Positions 15,665-23,540 of a stretch of DNA of 35,809 nucleotides are shown one piece after another (positions within the stretch are counted from its first letter, which is position 1; each line of letters opens with the position of its first letter). The notes beneath the pieces are model-generated. The model was not told the DNA's origin. It saw only the letters and a list, made by a program, of their open reading frames with translations, and made no database searches. Made by a program: the position numbers and the translations under genes. The DNA is from Clostridia bacterium UC5.1-1D10 (GTDB lineage Bacteria; Bacillota; Clostridia; Lachnospirales; Anaerotignaceae): contig BBZU01000025.1 in NCBI GenBank assembly GCA_001304995.1, forward strand, positions 1 to 35,809, given 5' to 3'.

Positions 15665-16618
15665 TTATTTTGTCCATTCCAGTTCTGCCGGTGTACGCAG
15701 TTTCTGGTGTTTGTAAATGGGAATCTGATATTTCGCTCCCAGCGCTCTCACCAGGTCTTTGTAGCAGCCTTTCATTTTGTCATGGAAAAAGATGGCTTCC
15801 ACGCCGCCGTCGATGGCATCAATGCAGTCACTTGCCCGCTGCACACCAGTTTCATCCTCATAATGACCGGATACCAGCCACTGGTTCGCCAGAATATGGG
15901 TCACTCCAAAGGTTTCGTCCTCACCCCACTGCGTAAAAACAGCCTCCGCGAAGTTGGGCTCAAAGTGTACGCCGCCTACACAGAGGATCTGATGGACTTT
16001 TTTGCCGTCGTCCTCAAAAATCTGTGTCAGAGAACGTGCCAATGCTCTTGCAGCCTCTTTGTTGTTCCAGCTGTCCGGTTCACTGCCTACTTCAATATCC
16101 ATCATTGCCACAGGGAATTTTGTCAGCAAAGTGGGGTCTCCTTCTCCGTGGTATACGCCAGACCAGTGGGTGGCTTCTGTTGCCACATGATAGTCCTCCA
16201 GCCCCAATTCTTTTCGGTTCTTTTCCACTGCCAACATGAGATTTCGCATGAGTCTGGGTTTTGCTGCACCAAACACACCAGAGGGCAGATCCCCCAGGGA
16301 ATGTACGGTCAGCACCTTTTCCTGCGCATGCTCCCCTTCATGCCATGTAACCATGCCGGACACATCGCAGTCCGCAAAATATTTATTCATATCCGGCAGA
16401 TATTTATTGTAGTCCAGACAAATGGCTGTCTGTGTCGGTGCAAAATAAAAGGTATTCCCTGCCTGATCTTCATAAGACATTACAGGGTTTCCATCAAAAA
16501 TCATATCTGTTTCTTTCTGCAAAAAGCCTTCTTCCTGCAAGCAGTCCCATACCAGATAGGACACATATCCAAAATCACGATTCACATTGATAAAATAAAC
16601 AGCTTTTTTCCCACTCAT
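15665..16618 (-). CDS. D-aminoacyl-tRNA deacylase, archaeal/plant DTD2 (DtdA/GEK1) type
   Basis: A 317-residue protein. Segments typical of DTD2 are present in order: TWHEGEH (about 91-97), LTVHSLGD (103-110), EATHWSGVYHGEGDP (148-162), MMDIEVGSEPDSW (172-184) and CVGGVHFEPNF in the C-terminal half. The family removes D-amino acids, and aldehyde-modified adducts, from tRNA and normally occurs in archaea and plants. Start chosen at MSGKKAVYF with GAAGG 9 bases upstream; the longer in-frame extension overlaps the feo terminator. No DtxR box is visible. It lies in the metal island but appears monocistronic. The bacterial occurrence suggests lateral transfer. The catalytic details of this variant are untested. 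Confidence 0.82.
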   Translation of the reverse strand: MSGKKAVYFINVNRDFGYVSYLVWDCLQEEGFLQKETDMIFDGNPVMSYEDQAGNTFYFAPTQTAICLDYNKYLPDMNKYFADCDVSGMVTWHEGEHAQEKVLTVHSLGDLPSGVFGAAKPRLMRNLMLAVEKNRKELGLEDYHVATEATHWSGVYHGEGDPTLLTKFPVAMMDIEVGSEPDSWNNKEAARALARSLTQIFEDDGKKVHQILCVGGVHFEPNFAEAVFTQWGEDETFGVTHILANQWLVSGHYEDETGVQRASDCIDAIDGGVEAIFFHDKMKGCYKDLVRALGAKYQIPIYKHQKLRTPAELEWTK

Positions 16619-16706
16619 AGAATGACCTTCTTTCTTTTGTATAAATATTAAAACAATTCGATTTTTATTATATTCCTTTCTTTTCCTTCTGACAATGATT
16701 TTTTCA

Positions 16707-16739
16707 TAAGAAAACAGGCGGGACTTTCGTCCCGCCTGT
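16707..16739 (-). terminator. Terminator of the feoB1 operon
   Basis: An 11-bp perfect GC-rich stem, ACAGGCGGGAC / GTCCCGCCTGT, around a TTTC loop. On the minus strand TTTTC follows. It lies 35 bp after the Cys-rich peptide gene. Confidence 0.85.
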
Positions 16740-16774
16740 CTATATTGAGAAGGTGTATGCAAACTTTGTATTGA

Positions 16775-16918
16775 TTAGTGATGGCAATGTCCACCGCAGG
16801 AACTGCAAGAACCGCAGTTGCCGCTGCATCCTTTGCCTTCTTTTTTGTCTTTGCGCAGTTTATAGACTGCGGCAGCGATCACTGCCACAAGTACCGCGCC
16901 TACGAACAATGTTCCCAT
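16775..16918 (-). CDS. FeoB-associated Cys-rich membrane protein
   Basis: A 47-residue peptide too short for most gene callers. Residues 2-19 are one hydrophobic helix (TLFVGAVLVAVIAAAVY), then KLRKDKKEGKG, then a metal-binding tail with four CxxC/CxxxC-spaced cysteines and three histidines (CSGNCGSCSSCGGHCHH). AAAGGAG precedes the ATG. It lies 19 bp after feoB1 and is the last gene of that operon. Such peptides accompany FeoB in Firmicutes and are thought to act in place of FeoC or as an iron relay. The exact role is not established. Confidence 0.9.
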   Translation of the reverse strand: MGTLFVGAVLVAVIAAAVYKLRKDKKEGKGCSGNCGSCSSCGGHCHH

Positions 16919-16937
16919 ATGCCGCACTCCTTTCTGT

Positions 16938-19370
16938 TTACGCTGTTACTTCTTTTTTGCTGAGTTTTCTGCTTGCTTTATCGGGACGGAACAGCAGGTA
17001 AATAAATCCTACTACTACTGCCGCTGCCAGAACCGTGCCGATACCGAAAGTGCCAGTGCCGCTCAATACAGAACCGATCTGGTATACACAGAACGCAACC
17101 AGGTAAGCAAAGATGGTCTGATACCCAATGGCGAACCATGTCCATTTTGCGTTGTTCATTTCTCGTTTGATAGCACCAATGGCCGCGAAGCAAGGTGCGC
17201 ACAACAGGTTGAATACCAGGAAGCTGTAAGCCGCTGCCGGTGTGAAGAATGTTGCCAGTGTGCCCCAATATTCCGCACCGTTTTCCGCTACTTCCGCAAA
17301 GCCGAAGAGCTGACCGAAAGTTGCCACAACGTTTTCCTTCGCCACCAGACCTGTTACCGCTGCCACTGCGGACTGCCAGTTGCCCCAGCCCAGAGGACTG
17401 AAGATCCATGCCACAGCAGAGCCTACGTTTGCCAACAGACCATTGCTCAGGTCATCCACCATGCCGAAGCCGTTTTCTGTGAAACCGAAGTTAGACAGGA
17501 ACCAAATGACAATGGTGGACAGCAGGATGATGGTACCTGCTTTTTTGATGAAAGAGGAACCTCTTTCCCACATGCTACGCAGTACACTGCCAACAGTAGG
17601 CAAATGATATGCAGGCAGCTCCATAACGAAGGGAGCGGGATCACCTGCAAACATAGTTGTTTTCTTCAGAATGATACCAGAAACGATGATTGCCGCAATG
17701 CCCACAAAGTAAGCACTGGGTGCTACCCATGCCGCGCCGCCGAACAATGCACCCGCAATGAGAGCAATGATGGGCAGTTTCGCGCCGCAGGGAATGAATG
17801 TGGTTGTCATAATGGTCATTTTTCGGTCACGGTCGCTTTCAATGGTACGAGATGCCATAACACCGGGCACACCGCAGCCAGTACCGATAAGCATAGGAAT
17901 GAAAGATTTACCGCTGAGACCGAATTTACGGAAAATTCTGTCCATGATGAAGGCAATACGTGCCATATAGCCGCAGCCTTCCAAGAATGCCAGGAAAATA
18001 AACAATACCAGCATCTGCGGCACAAAGCCCAGAACAGCGCCAACACCGGCAACAATACCATCCAGAATCAGACTGTTCATCCAGCCTGCTACGTTCAGTT
18101 TTTCCAGTGCGTTGCCAACCAGCACGGGAATACCGGGCACCCATGTGCCGAAGTCCTCTGTGGCAGGTTCTTCCGCTGTGAGAGCCGCTTCATAGTCCGC
18201 TGCTGTCACAGGCAGTTTTGCTGTCACATTGCCTTCCTCGTCGGTTACTTCCAGTACAGTCTGTACACCTGTTGTTTCTGCCAAAAATTCCACAGGATCT
18301 GTTTCTGCCAACTCCGCATCTACGCCGGCTTCTGTTGCCGCTGCCAGGAATGCGTCAATCTTCTGTGTTTCCAGTGTGTAAGCTTCGTTTGCTGCTTCAT
18401 ATTCCGCTCTGCCGTTGCCAAAGAGATAGAAACCATCGCCAAACAGTCCGTCATTTGCCCAGTCTGTTGCCATGGTACCTACTGTACTAACGGAAACATA
18501 ATACACAATGAACATAACCACTGCGAAAATCGGCAGTGCTAAGAAACGGTTTGTCACCACCTGGTCGATTTTATCGGAGGTGGACATGCCGCCTTTATTC
18601 TTTTTGGTGTAACAATGCTGAATCATTTCACCGATGTACATATAACGCTCATTGGTGATGATGCTTTCGCTGTCATCATCCAGCAGATCTTCTGTTTTCT
18701 TGATGATGCTTTCCACATCGGGTGCTTTTTCCATCTGTTCCACGATTTTCTCATCACGCTCGAACAGCTTGATGGCATAGAACCGTCTCAAAGATGGAGA
18801 TACATCCTCCAGTTTTGCCGCAATATCATTCAGTGCGCCTTCCACTTCCGGCGCGAATGTATGCTGGGGTGCGCTGCTTTCTCTTGCCGCCGCTTCCACA
18901 GCCGCGCCTGCCGCTTCTCTCACGCCAGTGCCTTTCAGCGCGGAAATCTGCACCACTTTACAGCCTAGTTCCTTGGAAAGACGTTCCACGTCGATTTTGT
19001 CGCCGTTCTTTTCCACAACGTCCATCATATTGATGGCAACCACAACAGGAATGCCCAGTTCTGTCAGCTGTGTGGTCAAATACAGGTTTCTCTCCAGATT
19101 GGTGCCGTCAATGATGTTCAAAATCCCATCGGGACGTTCACCAATGAGATAATTTCTCGCCACCACTTCTTCCAATGTATAGGGAGAAAGGGAGTAAATG
19201 CCCGGCAAGTCCATGATGGTCACTTCTTTATTGCCTTTGAGCTTCCCTTCTTTTTTCTCTACGGTTACCCCCGGCCAGTTCCCCACAAACTGGTTGGAGC
19301 CTGTCAATGCGTTAAACAATGTGGTCTTGCCGCAGTTGGGGTTCCCGGCAAGTGCAATTTTCATGCCCAT
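16938..19370 (-). CDS. feoB: Ferrous iron transporter FeoB (first copy, long loop)
   Basis: An 810-residue Fe2+ transporter with an N-terminal G domain: G1 GNPNCGKTTLFN (9-20), G3 DLPG (54-57), G4 NMMD (114-117), G5 SAL (143-145). A GDI helical domain follows, then the membrane domain with two Gate-type regions (FLEGCGYMARIAF; GTGCGVPGVMASRT). The usual length is 650-720. The excess is mainly an acidic insert of about 95 residues (about 312-408) between the first and second membrane segments, predicted outside the cell. The start MGMK follows AAGGAG 7 bases upstream. Order on the minus strand: feoA, feoA, terminator hairpin, feoB, Cys-rich peptide. Confidence 0.96.
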   Translation of the reverse strand: MGMKIALAGNPNCGKTTLFNALTGSNQFVGNWPGVTVEKKEGKLKGNKEVTIMDLPGIYSLSPYTLEEVVARNYLIGERPDGILNIIDGTNLERNLYLTTQLTELGIPVVVAINMMDVVEKNGDKIDVERLSKELGCKVVQISALKGTGVREAAGAAVEAAARESSAPQHTFAPEVEGALNDIAAKLEDVSPSLRRFYAIKLFERDEKIVEQMEKAPDVESIIKKTEDLLDDDSESIITNERYMYIGEMIQHCYTKKNKGGMSTSDKIDQVVTNRFLALPIFAVVMFIVYYVSVSTVGTMATDWANDGLFGDGFYLFGNGRAEYEAANEAYTLETQKIDAFLAAATEAGVDAELAETDPVEFLAETTGVQTVLEVTDEEGNVTAKLPVTAADYEAALTAEEPATEDFGTWVPGIPVLVGNALEKLNVAGWMNSLILDGIVAGVGAVLGFVPQMLVLFIFLAFLEGCGYMARIAFIMDRIFRKFGLSGKSFIPMLIGTGCGVPGVMASRTIESDRDRKMTIMTTTFIPCGAKLPIIALIAGALFGGAAWVAPSAYFVGIAAIIVSGIILKKTTMFAGDPAPFVMELPAYHLPTVGSVLRSMWERGSSFIKKAGTIILLSTIVIWFLSNFGFTENGFGMVDDLSNGLLANVGSAVAWIFSPLGWGNWQSAVAAVTGLVAKENVVATFGQLFGFAEVAENGAEYWGTLATFFTPAAAYSFLVFNLLCAPCFAAIGAIKREMNNAKWTWFAIGYQTIFAYLVAFCVYQIGSVLSGTGTFGIGTVLAAAVVVGFIYLLFRPDKASRKLSKKEVTA

Positions 19371-19389
19371 GTTGTATCTCCTTCCTATC

Positions 19390-19407
19390 CGTTAGTTACA
19401 CCTAACT
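19390..19407 (-). promoter_or_regulatory. Imperfect DtxR-type box before feoB1
   Basis: CGTTAGTTACACCTAACT matches the box at GTTAG and CTAAC and has a 4-base-type centre, 20 bases before feoB1. There is little room for a separate promoter after the hairpin at 19417, so this may be a secondary site. Confidence 0.45.
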
Positions 19408-19416
19408 CTTTGCCAG

Positions 19417-19441
19417 AAAAAATGGCTCGTTCTCACGAACC
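19417..19441 (-). terminator. Hairpin with U-run between feoA and feoB1
   Basis: On the minus strand GGTTCGT-GAGA-ACGAGCC is followed by ATTTTTTC, a compact intrinsic terminator 2 bases after the feoA stop codon. It would allow more FeoA than FeoB to be made, or attenuation within the operon. Confidence 0.7.
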
Positions 19442-19443
19442 AA

Positions 19444-19674
19444 TTATCTGACTGCAATCATTTCCGCGTCAGCCTTTCTGAGGGAAAGTTCATATCCTCT
19501 GACGGTAACCTCCACAGGATCCCCGAGAGGCGCTACTTTTCTGATAAAAATCTCTGTGCCTTTGGTGATGCCCATATCCATGATACGACGTTTGACAGCG
19601 CCTTCGCCTGTCAGCTTCACCACAGTCACTTTTTCACCGATTTTTGCCTGTTTTAATGTTTTTGTCCCTTCCAT
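19444..19674 (-). CDS. feoA: FeoA family protein (second in the feo1 operon)
   Basis: A 76-residue SH3-like protein with the FeoA pattern VVKLTGEGAVKRRIMDMGITKGTEI (split here: residues about 18-32 and 33-42), APLGDPVEVTVRGYELSLRK and a C-terminal AEMIAV. FeoA binds the G domain of FeoB in the cytosol and is needed for Fe2+ uptake. GGAAG precedes the ATG. It follows another feoA gene by 12 bp and precedes feoB1 across a terminator-like hairpin. Confidence 0.94.
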   Translation of the reverse strand: MEGTKTLKQAKIGEKVTVVKLTGEGAVKRRIMDMGITKGTEIFIRKVAPLGDPVEVTVRGYELSLRKADAEMIAVR

Positions 19675-19686
19675 ATTGTCACTTCC

Positions 19687-19896
19687 TTATACCATGATGC
19701 GCGCCGCCATGGATTTGCTGATGGCTACGCGGGATTCTTTTACATTGACGATCATATTTCCGTTGATCTCCGATACCACCGTCACCTGACCGCCGATAAC
19801 AAATCCCAGACTTTCCAGAAACCGTTTGGTATCATCCCGTCCGCTGATTTTTCTGATGGTTTGAATCTCTCCTGTTTTTGCCAGTGCCAAAGGCAT
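19687..19896 (-). CDS. feoA: FeoA family protein (first in the feo1 operon, divergent type)
   Basis: A 69-residue FeoA domain protein, MPLALAKTGEIQTIRKISG, with a FeoA-like RFLESLGFVIGGQVTVVSE segment, then GNMIVNVKESRVAISKSMA. It lacks the GDP turn of canonical FeoA and belongs to the more divergent class often paired with a second FeoA in Clostridia. The ATG at 19896 has GGAGGAG 6 bases upstream; an earlier ATG at 19914 lies before that site. First gene behind the iron-box promoter at 19973-20029. Confidence 0.92.
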   Translation of the reverse strand: MPLALAKTGEIQTIRKISGRDDTKRFLESLGFVIGGQVTVVSEINGNMIVNVKESRVAISKSMAARIMV

Positions 19897-19972
19897 CAGA
19901 ACTCCTCCTTCCATACTTCACGTCCTTTTATACTTTTATACTTTTATATTTTCAGATGATGAGATAGATTGT

Positions 19973-20029
19973 CGTTAGCTTTAACTAACATTCTGCAATG
20001 AGTTTACCATTGCTAACTAAAGTTGTCAA
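19973..20029 (-). promoter_or_regulatory. Promoter of the feo1 operon with two DtxR-type operators
   Basis: Minus-strand -35 TTGACA (20024-20029) and -10 TAAACT (20001-20006) with 17 bp between. AGTTTACCATTGCTAACT (20001-20018) covers the -10 and spacer; CGTTAGCTTTAACTAACA (19973-19990) lies at the transcript start, 28 bp centre to centre. Binding would block RNA polymerase. Confidence 0.85.
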
Positions 20030-20089
20030 TAGCTTTTTTCTGGTTTTTGCAATTTTTTCCATTCAAAACATCTTCCCTAATACAGACAC

Positions 20090-20123
20090 AAAAAACAGAC
20101 ATGGTTTTTTGATCCATGTCTGT
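20090..20123 (-). terminator. Terminator of the feo2 operon
   Basis: AACAGACATGG / CCATGTCTGTT, 11 bp perfect, with TTTTTT directly after it on the minus strand. It separates the two feo operons. Confidence 0.88.
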
Positions 20124-20132
20124 TTCAATCTC

Positions 20133-20267
20133 TTATTTTCCATTGCATTTTCCGCAGCTGCCGCAGTTTCCATGACAGGTGCCACACTTATGCTTTTTCA
20201 CTGCCACAAGGGCCCCTACAATGGCTGCCGCAATGACTGCCAAAATGATGATATCCAAAGGGTTCAT
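20133..20267 (-). CDS. FeoB-associated Cys-rich membrane protein (second copy)
   Basis: A 44-residue peptide: a short N-terminus, a hydrophobic helix (IIILAVIAAAIVGALVAV, about residues 6-23), then KKHKCGTCHGNCGSCGKCNGK with five cysteines and two histidines. AAGGAGGGGG precedes the ATG, 13 bp after feoB2. It parallels the peptide at the end of the feoB1 operon but the two sequences differ throughout, so they are old paralogues rather than a recent duplication. Presumed accessory role in Fe2+ transport. Confidence 0.9.
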   Translation of the reverse strand: MNPLDIIILAVIAAAIVGALVAVKKHKCGTCHGNCGSCGKCNGK

Positions 20268-20280
20268 AATCCCCCTCCTT

Positions 20281-22287
20281 TTACACAAATAAGCCTAAAA
20301 GCAGATATACGCCAAAGGCTGCCAGCCATGCCACCACGCACTGCAAGATAACAACGCCCAGCGCCAGCCAGCCAGATTCCAGCTCCCGTTTCACTGCCGC
20401 GATGGCCGCCACACAAGGGGTATACAGCAGTGTGAATACCAGAAAACTGATGGCGGAAACAGGGGTAAAGAGGGTATGGAGCGCAGGCCCCAATGCCGCT
20501 GTGGAAGTTCCCATCAAAACGCCCAGTGTACTGATAACGGCTTCTTTTGCTGTAAAGCCGGTGATGAGGGCTGTGGGAATACGCCAGTCGTTGAAGCCCA
20601 GAGGCGCAAACACAGGTGCCAGCAGATGCCCAATGGCTGCCAGAATACTGTCTGCGCTGTCTGTCACCACATTCAGACGGCTGTCGAAGCTCTGGAGGAA
20701 CCAGATGATAACCGTTGCCAAGAAAATAATGGTGAAAGCACGCTGCAAGAAGTCTTTCGCCTTATCCCACATCAAAAGCAGTACGCTTTTTGCAGAAGGG
20801 AAACGATAGTTGGGCAATTCCATAACAAAAGGAATGGGTTTGCCACGGAATACGGTTCTGTCAAAGATCAGCGCAACGATGATACCGATGATGATACCTG
20901 TCAGGTACATGCCGATCATAACCAGTGCCGCATATTTCTGGAAAAAGGCCGCTGCAAAGACCGCATAAATGGGAATCTTGGCAGAACAGCTCATAAAAGG
21001 TGTCAGCATGATGGTCATACGGCGGTCACGTTCCGAAGAAAGGGTACGGCTTGCCATAACCGCAGGCACCGTACAGCCAAAGCCCACCAGCAAAGGCACG
21101 ATACTTCTGCCGGAAAGACCAATCTTACGGAGGAGTTTATCCATGACAAAGGCAATTCTTGCCATATAGCCTGTATCTTCCAAAATAGACAGGAAGAAAA
21201 ACAGTACCACAATGATAGGCAGGAAGCTGAGAACACTGCCCACACCTGCAAAGATACCGTCGATAACCAGGCTGTGTACCACAGGGTTGATGCCGTAAGC
21301 CGTCAAACCTTTGTCTACCAATGCCGTAATATCGTCAATGAGCATGGACAGCAGATCACTGAGCACTGCCCCGAACACGTTAAATGTCAGGAAAAATACC
21401 AGAAACATCACCAATATGAATATGGGGATGGCAAAATACTTGTGTGTCAGAATGCTGTCGATTTTCACACTGCGGATATGTTCTTTGCTTTCCTCGCATT
21501 TGATAACCGTATCGGCGCAAACGCTTTCGATGAAGTCATAGCGCATGCCTGCCAGCGCAGCATTTCTGTCCATACCCGCTTCCGCTTCCATTTCGATGAT
21601 ACTGTGTTCCACCAGTTCCAATTCATTCTGGCTCAATTGCAGCATATCTACGATACGTGTATCGTTTTCGATGAGTTTGGAGCAGGAAAAACGTACGGAC
21701 AAGCCAGCTTTTTCCGCATGGTCTTCAATCTGGTGACAAACGGAATGGATACAACGATGGACAGGCCCCTGTTTACAGAAGTCAATGACCTTTGCGGTTC
21801 GTTTTTCCTTTGCCACACGGACTGCCGCCTGCACCAGTTCTTCGATACCTTCATTCTTGGCAGCACTGATGGGAACAACGGGAATGCCCAATGCTTCGGA
21901 CATTTTTTCCACGTTGATGGTACCGCCGTTGTTGCGGACTTCGTCCATCATATTCAATGCCAAAACCATGGGAATCCGCATTTCCATGAGCTGTAATGTC
22001 AGGTACAGATTTCGTTCAATATTGGTGGCATCCACGATGTTGATGATGCCGTCAGGTTTTTCATTCAACAGGAAATCTCTTGTAACAATTTCCTCGTTTG
22101 TATAAGGTCTGAGAGAGTAAATCCCCGGCAAGTCCACCACAGAACAGTCTGGCTGGCTTTTCATCTGCCCAACCTTCTGGTCTACGGTTACCCCGGGAAA
22201 GTTGCCGACATGCTGGTTAGAGCCTGTCAGCTGGTTGAAAAGAGTGGTTTTCCCGCAGTTCTGATTGCCTGCCAATGCAAAGATCAT
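20281..22287 (-). CDS. feoB: Ferrous iron transporter FeoB (second copy)
   Basis: A 668-residue FeoB of normal length. G domain motifs: G1 GNQNCGKTTLFN (7-18), DLPG, NMMD and SAAK. The membrane domain has ILEDTGYMARIAF and GFGCTVPAVMASRT, the paired Gate-type regions with conserved cysteines. It lacks the long extracytoplasmic insert of the first copy and shares only family-level similarity with it. Its ATG overlaps the feoA stop codon (ATGA, 22284-22287), so translation is coupled. Followed 13 bp on by a Cys-rich peptide gene and then a terminator. Confidence 0.96.
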   Translation of the reverse strand: MIFALAGNQNCGKTTLFNQLTGSNQHVGNFPGVTVDQKVGQMKSQPDCSVVDLPGIYSLRPYTNEEIVTRDFLLNEKPDGIINIVDATNIERNLYLTLQLMEMRIPMVLALNMMDEVRNNGGTINVEKMSEALGIPVVPISAAKNEGIEELVQAAVRVAKEKRTAKVIDFCKQGPVHRCIHSVCHQIEDHAEKAGLSVRFSCSKLIENDTRIVDMLQLSQNELELVEHSIIEMEAEAGMDRNAALAGMRYDFIESVCADTVIKCEESKEHIRSVKIDSILTHKYFAIPIFILVMFLVFFLTFNVFGAVLSDLLSMLIDDITALVDKGLTAYGINPVVHSLVIDGIFAGVGSVLSFLPIIVVLFFFLSILEDTGYMARIAFVMDKLLRKIGLSGRSIVPLLVGFGCTVPAVMASRTLSSERDRRMTIMLTPFMSCSAKIPIYAVFAAAFFQKYAALVMIGMYLTGIIIGIIVALIFDRTVFRGKPIPFVMELPNYRFPSAKSVLLLMWDKAKDFLQRAFTIIFLATVIIWFLQSFDSRLNVVTDSADSILAAIGHLLAPVFAPLGFNDWRIPTALITGFTAKEAVISTLGVLMGTSTAALGPALHTLFTPVSAISFLVFTLLYTPCVAAIAAVKRELESGWLALGVVILQCVVAWLAAFGVYLLLGLFV

Positions 22288-22520
22288 AGGTCAACCCCCT
22301 CTTGTGTGATTTCAATGTTTTTGGCGTCCTCCACCCGCAGGGTCAGGGTATAGCCTCTAAGCCTGATTTCGATGGGGTCACCCATGGGAGCCACTTTTGT
22401 CACCGTCACTTTTGTTTTGGGAATCAGTCCCATATCCAGAAAACGGTAGCGCAGTTCCCCTTCGCCGCCCACCTTGGTAATGATGGCGGACTGTCCAATG
22501 GGTAATTGATGCAATGTCAT
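22284..22520 (-). CDS. feoA: FeoA (feo2 operon)
   Basis: A 78-residue canonical FeoA: MTLHQLPIGQSAIITKVGG, ELRYRFLDMGLIPKTKVTV, APMGDPIEIRLRGYTLTLR and a C-terminal AKNIEI. AGGTAG lies 5 bases or so before the ATG. It shares the ATGA overlap with feoB2, and its GDP-containing turn makes it a close functional match of the feoA at 19444. Preceded by a promoter with a DtxR-type box. Confidence 0.95.
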   Translation of the reverse strand: MTLHQLPIGQSAIITKVGGEGELRYRFLDMGLIPKTKVTVTKVAPMGDPIEIRLRGYTLTLRVEDAKNIEITQEGVDL

Positions 22521-22553
22521 ATTTTCTACCTCATATCTATCTTCATCTAAAAA

Positions 22554-22606
22554 AGTAAACCATAACTAACATGAAAGAGTATAGCATAGCCCCAAACCCA
22601 TGTCAA
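22554..22606 (-). promoter_or_regulatory. Promoter of the feo2 operon with a DtxR-type operator
   Basis: Minus-strand -35 TTGACA (22601-22606) and -10 TATACT (22578-22583), 17-bp spacer, a near-consensus promoter. AGTAAACCATAACTAACA (22554-22571) lies over the expected transcription start. Only one box is seen, and it is less symmetrical than those of the other operons. Confidence 0.8.
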
Positions 22607-22716
22607 TAAAGGCGGCAGCAAATCCTAGAGAAATTATATGAAATATTTTTTCGTCACATTTGACAAAAATTTTTCAAAGGTTCTGTCATTTTTGCACCCG
22701 CCATCAAAAAGTATCC

Positions 22717-22778
22717 CTAAAAAGAAAAAGAGTAGAAAAAAATCCGTTTATCAGATGCTTTTTCCACTCTCTTTTTCT
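22717..22778 (-). terminator. A/T-rich terminator after the ABC operon
   Basis: AGAAAAAGAG (22723-22732) pairs with CTCTTTTTCT (22769-22778), extended by GAAAAA/TTTTTC. On the minus strand it ends in TTTTT. It lies 25 bp after the ATPase stop codon. Confidence 0.6.
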
Positions 22779-22802
22779 CTCTTTTTATGCCGTCAAAAAA
22801 TC

Positions 22803-23540
22803 TCATTCCTCTGCAAAGAGATCACGATAGGCGTTTTCATCATAGCCCACCGTATCTTTCAGCAGCACCATCAGATTTTTCCCTTCGTGATGAAGGTCGT
22901 CCATTTCCACGTCCGCCGCCAATTTCCCTTTGTGGATCACCAATGCCCGATCAATGAATGTTTCCACAGCCTCCAGTTCATGGGTGACCAGAATCAGGGT
23001 TTCTTCCCCTGTCAAACTGCCGGAAAGAATTTTCATAAAATCCTGCCTTGTCAGAGCGTCTTTCCCCAAAAACGGCTCATCCATGAAGATATATTTTGTC
23101 CGTTTGGCAAGACCCGCGGCAATCTCCAGCTTTGCTTTCTGCCCCCGTGACATATGCTTTGCCGCCTTCTCCTCCAGCTTGAAAAATTTCACCAGCTTTT
23201 CATAATAGGCTCTGTCAAACTTGGGGAAGAAATCCGCCAGAAAATCCCCATACCGCTTCGGTGTCAGATCCGGCAGGAAAGTACCTTCTTCAAATATGCA
23301 GGCAACCTCTCCTCTTACCTCTGTGGCAGGCTTTCCATCCAGAAAAATCTGACAGCCACTATCCTTCTGCACCAAAAGTCCCGCCATAAGCCGCAAAAGC
23401 GTAGACTTTCCGGCACCGTTTTCCCCCAAAAGCCCTACGATCTGTCCATCGGGAATCTGTAAATCCACATAATTCAGTACAGGATTGGGATCTGTTTCCG
23501 GTTTCCCATATGTAAAAAAGATATGTTTGCCTTCAATCAT
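22803..23540 (-). CDS. ABC transporter ATP-binding protein
   Basis: A 245-residue nucleotide-binding subunit. Walker A GENGAGKST (39-47), a variant signature MSRGQ (130-134) in place of LSGGQ, Walker B YIFMDEP (150-156) and the switch histidine H187 in VTHE. The variant signature is usual in the GntR-linked YtrB/YxlF-like class of exporters. The ATG overlaps the stop codon of the upstream membrane-protein gene (23537-23540). It is the last gene of a five-gene operon that also encodes the regulator, one permease and two extracytoplasmic proteins. The transported compound is unknown. Confidence 0.94.
   Translation of the reverse strand: MIEGKHIFFTYGKPETDPNPVLNYVDLQIPDGQIVGLLGENGAGKSTLLRLMAGLLVQKDSGCQIFLDGKPATEVRGEVACIFEEGTFLPDLTPKRYGDFLADFFPKFDRAYYEKLVKFFKLEEKAAKHMSRGQKAKLEIAAGLAKRTKYIFMDEPFLGKDALTRQDFMKILSGSLTGEETLILVTHELEAVETFIDRALVIHKGKLAADVEMDDLHHEGKNLMVLLKDTVGYDENAYRDLFAEE

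Noticed and set aside
20476-21996. A 506-codon plus-strand frame opposite feoB2
   Set aside because: His/Gln/Cys-rich shadow without a start signal; FeoB is unambiguous on the minus strand.
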